Shown here in pieces: positions 47,545-48,556 of a stretch of DNA of 48,556 nucleotides. Both the position numbers and the translations under genes were made by a program. How positions within the stretch are numbered: position 1 is the first letter of the stretch; the number at the start of each line of letters is the position of its first letter. Source of the stretch: CBDFGT01 sp965247225 (GTDB lineage Bacteria > Pseudomonadota > Alphaproteobacteria > Rhizobiales > Rhizobiaceae); the NCBI GenBank assembly GCA_965247225.1, contig CBDFGT010000038.1, forward strand, positions 1-48,556. The letters run 5' to 3'. Under the pieces are notes generated by a model. The model had not been told where the DNA came from. It was given only the letters and a program-made list of their open reading frames with translations, and did no database searches.

Positions 47545-48556
47545 TCACCCCAGTGCCGGGTAATCCGTATAGCCCTTGGCGCCGCCGCCATAGAGATGCG
47601 GTTGGTCCAACTCGTTCAGGGGTGCGTTTTCTCTCAGGCGGCGCACCAGATCCGGATTGGCAATGAACGGTCTGCCAAAGGCCACCAGATCGGCCTTGCC
47701 GGAAGCGACTGCGTCATTGGCCATCGTGCTGTCATAGAGGTTGTTGACCATCCAGGCAGCCTTGCCGCCGGCTGCCCCATAGGCCTGGCGCAGGGCCGCA
47801 TAATCGAAGGGTTTTTCGCCCTGCTGAAAGTCCCGCGGGCCGCCTGTGGCACCTTCAATGATGTGCACATAGGCCAGATCAAACTTTGCCAGCTGTTCCA
47901 CCACACAGGTAAACAGCGGGATCGGGGAGGGGTCGGAAGCGTCATTGGCGGGCGTGACCGGAGAGATGCGGATACCGGTGCGTCCGGCACCAATCTCCCG
48001 TGTCACGGCCTCAACCACCTCGACCAGAAACCGGATGCGTTTTTCAATGGAGCCGCCATAGGCATCCGAGCGGTGATTGGAGCCGATGCGCAGGAACTGG
48101 TCAATCAGGTAGCCGTTGGCCGCATGGATTTCAACGCCGTCGAAACCGGCCTCCATGGCGGCGCGGGCGGCCTTGCGGTAGTCTTCAATGATGCCTGGAA
48201 TTTCTGTGATATCAAGGGCGCGTGGCTCCGAGGTTTCGGCAAAGGAGCCTGTGCCATCCGCGTTGACCAGATAGGTCTTGGACCTGGCTGTCAGCGCCGA
48301 GGGGGCCACCGGCCTGCCGCCGCCCGGCTGCAGGCTGGTATGCGAGATCCGGCCGACATGCCACATCTGCACGACAATCTTGCCGCCTTCGGCATGCACG
48401 GCCGCGGTAACCTTCTTCCAGCCGTCTATGGATTCCGGCGTGTAAAGGCCCGGAACATCGGCATAGCCCTGGCCCTGATGCGATATGGCGGTTGCCTCGG
48501 TGATGATCAGGCCCGCCGTGGCACGTTGCCTGTAATAGGTGACATTCAGCGCATTG
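47545..48556 (-). CDS. Old Yellow Enzyme/NADH:flavin oxidoreductase, N-terminus outside window
   Basis: An FMN-dependent ene-reductase of the OYE family (NemA type), which reduces activated C=C bonds and nitro groups with NAD(P)H. The visible 337 residues cover most of the TIM barrel: NALNVTYYRQRATAGLIITE at the cut edge, GKIVVQMWHVGRISH, FDGVEIHAANGYLIDQFLR (catalytic His and Asn), RTGIRISPV, and GRPFIANPDLVRRL with the FMN-phosphate site. The first 25-30 residues, with the start, lie beyond the right edge; an internal ATG at 48399 would lose the FMN-binding first strands and is not the start. The 3' end is complete. Confidence 0.93.
   Translation of the reverse strand, partial: NALNVTYYRQRATAGLIITEATAISHQGQGYADVPGLYTPESIDGWKKVTAAVHAEGGKIVVQMWHVGRISHTSLQPGGGRPVAPSALTARSKTYLVNADGTGSFAETSEPRALDITEIPGIIEDYRKAARAAMEAGFDGVEIHAANGYLIDQFLRIGSNHRSDAYGGSIEKRIRFLVEVVEAVTREIGAGRTGIRISPVTPANDASDPSPIPLFTCVVEQLAKFDLAYVHIIEGATGGPRDFQQGEKPFDYAALRQAYGAAGGKAAWMVNNLYDSTMANDAVASGKADLVAFGRPFIANPDLVRRLRENAPLNELDQPHLYGGGAKGYTDYPALG

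Noticed and set aside
1..48556. CRISPR arrays, tRNA or rRNA genes, prophage or plasmid origins
   Set aside because: No regularly spaced repeats, no T-loop/acceptor pairing, and no phage structural or replication genes were found on either strand by reading.

Overview
The window reads as chromosomal DNA of an alphaproteobacterium of the order Hyphomicrobiales (Rhizobiales), most likely near Brucella/Ochrobactrum. The family-level placement is inference. It rests on an unfused petA-petB-petC operon, the rplY-pth-ychF and lgt/NDUFAF7-like/pgeF/prs neighbourhoods, a BA14K-type protein, a tiny aa3 oxidase subunit IV, a CtrA-type TTAA-N7-TTAA box, and palindromic intergenic repeats of the kind common in this order. 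Most genes are G+C-rich with alphaproteobacterial codon use. Three stretches differ: about 5.9-7.3 kb, about 42.9-45.5 kb (strongly AT-rich) and the repeat-filled 46.6-47.5 kb.

Layout. 1-3.6 kb: 3' part of a CCA-adding enzyme, hemF, a small conserved protein, a vapBC module and trmL. 4.0-10.6 kb: two paralogous ABC half-exporters, separated by an accessory block holding a NYN-domain nuclease-like gene and a denD-like dehydrogenase whose 3' end has been replaced by a 265-bp MITE. 10.6-18.3 kb: a membrane-anchored EEP phosphatase, the cytochrome bc1 operon, a PemK/MazF-like module, apt, two MaoC-type hydratases and a polytopic membrane protein. 18.4-22.6 kb: ychF, pth and rplY, interrupted by an AbrB/VapC module and a GNAT gene, then a stand-alone Lrp-type ligand domain. 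23.2-30.4 kb: a glycosyltransferase, prs, then a leftward operon lgt, NDUFAF7-like methyltransferase, pgeF, an M24-fold protein and a lipoprotein. 30.6-36.3 kb: ubiK, a YbjN-like gene, proC, csaA, a broken toxin with its surviving antitoxin, and a MarR regulator with an OmpR/EnvZ-type pair. 36.7-42.9 kb: a tiny membrane protein, an MBL hydrolase, a BA14K protein, a phosphodiesterase, a cold-shock protein, an EamA transporter, a DUF3052 protein, oxidase subunit IV and an aspartate-type aminotransferase. 42.9-45.4 kb: an AT-rich SIR2-STAND gene that looks like an anti-phage NADase. 45.7-48.6 kb: a MarR-GNAT fusion, a repeat-rich gene desert and an Old Yellow Enzyme cut by the window edge.

The most interesting points are the SIR2-STAND defence candidate, the MITE that rewrote the C-terminus of the DenD-like protein, the DUF6516-type toxin split by a palindromic repeat, and four frames (lgt, BA14K, SIR2-STAND, DUF6516) each broken by one extra base in a homopolymer. 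The last pattern may point to sequencing or assembly error rather than to four true pseudogenes.
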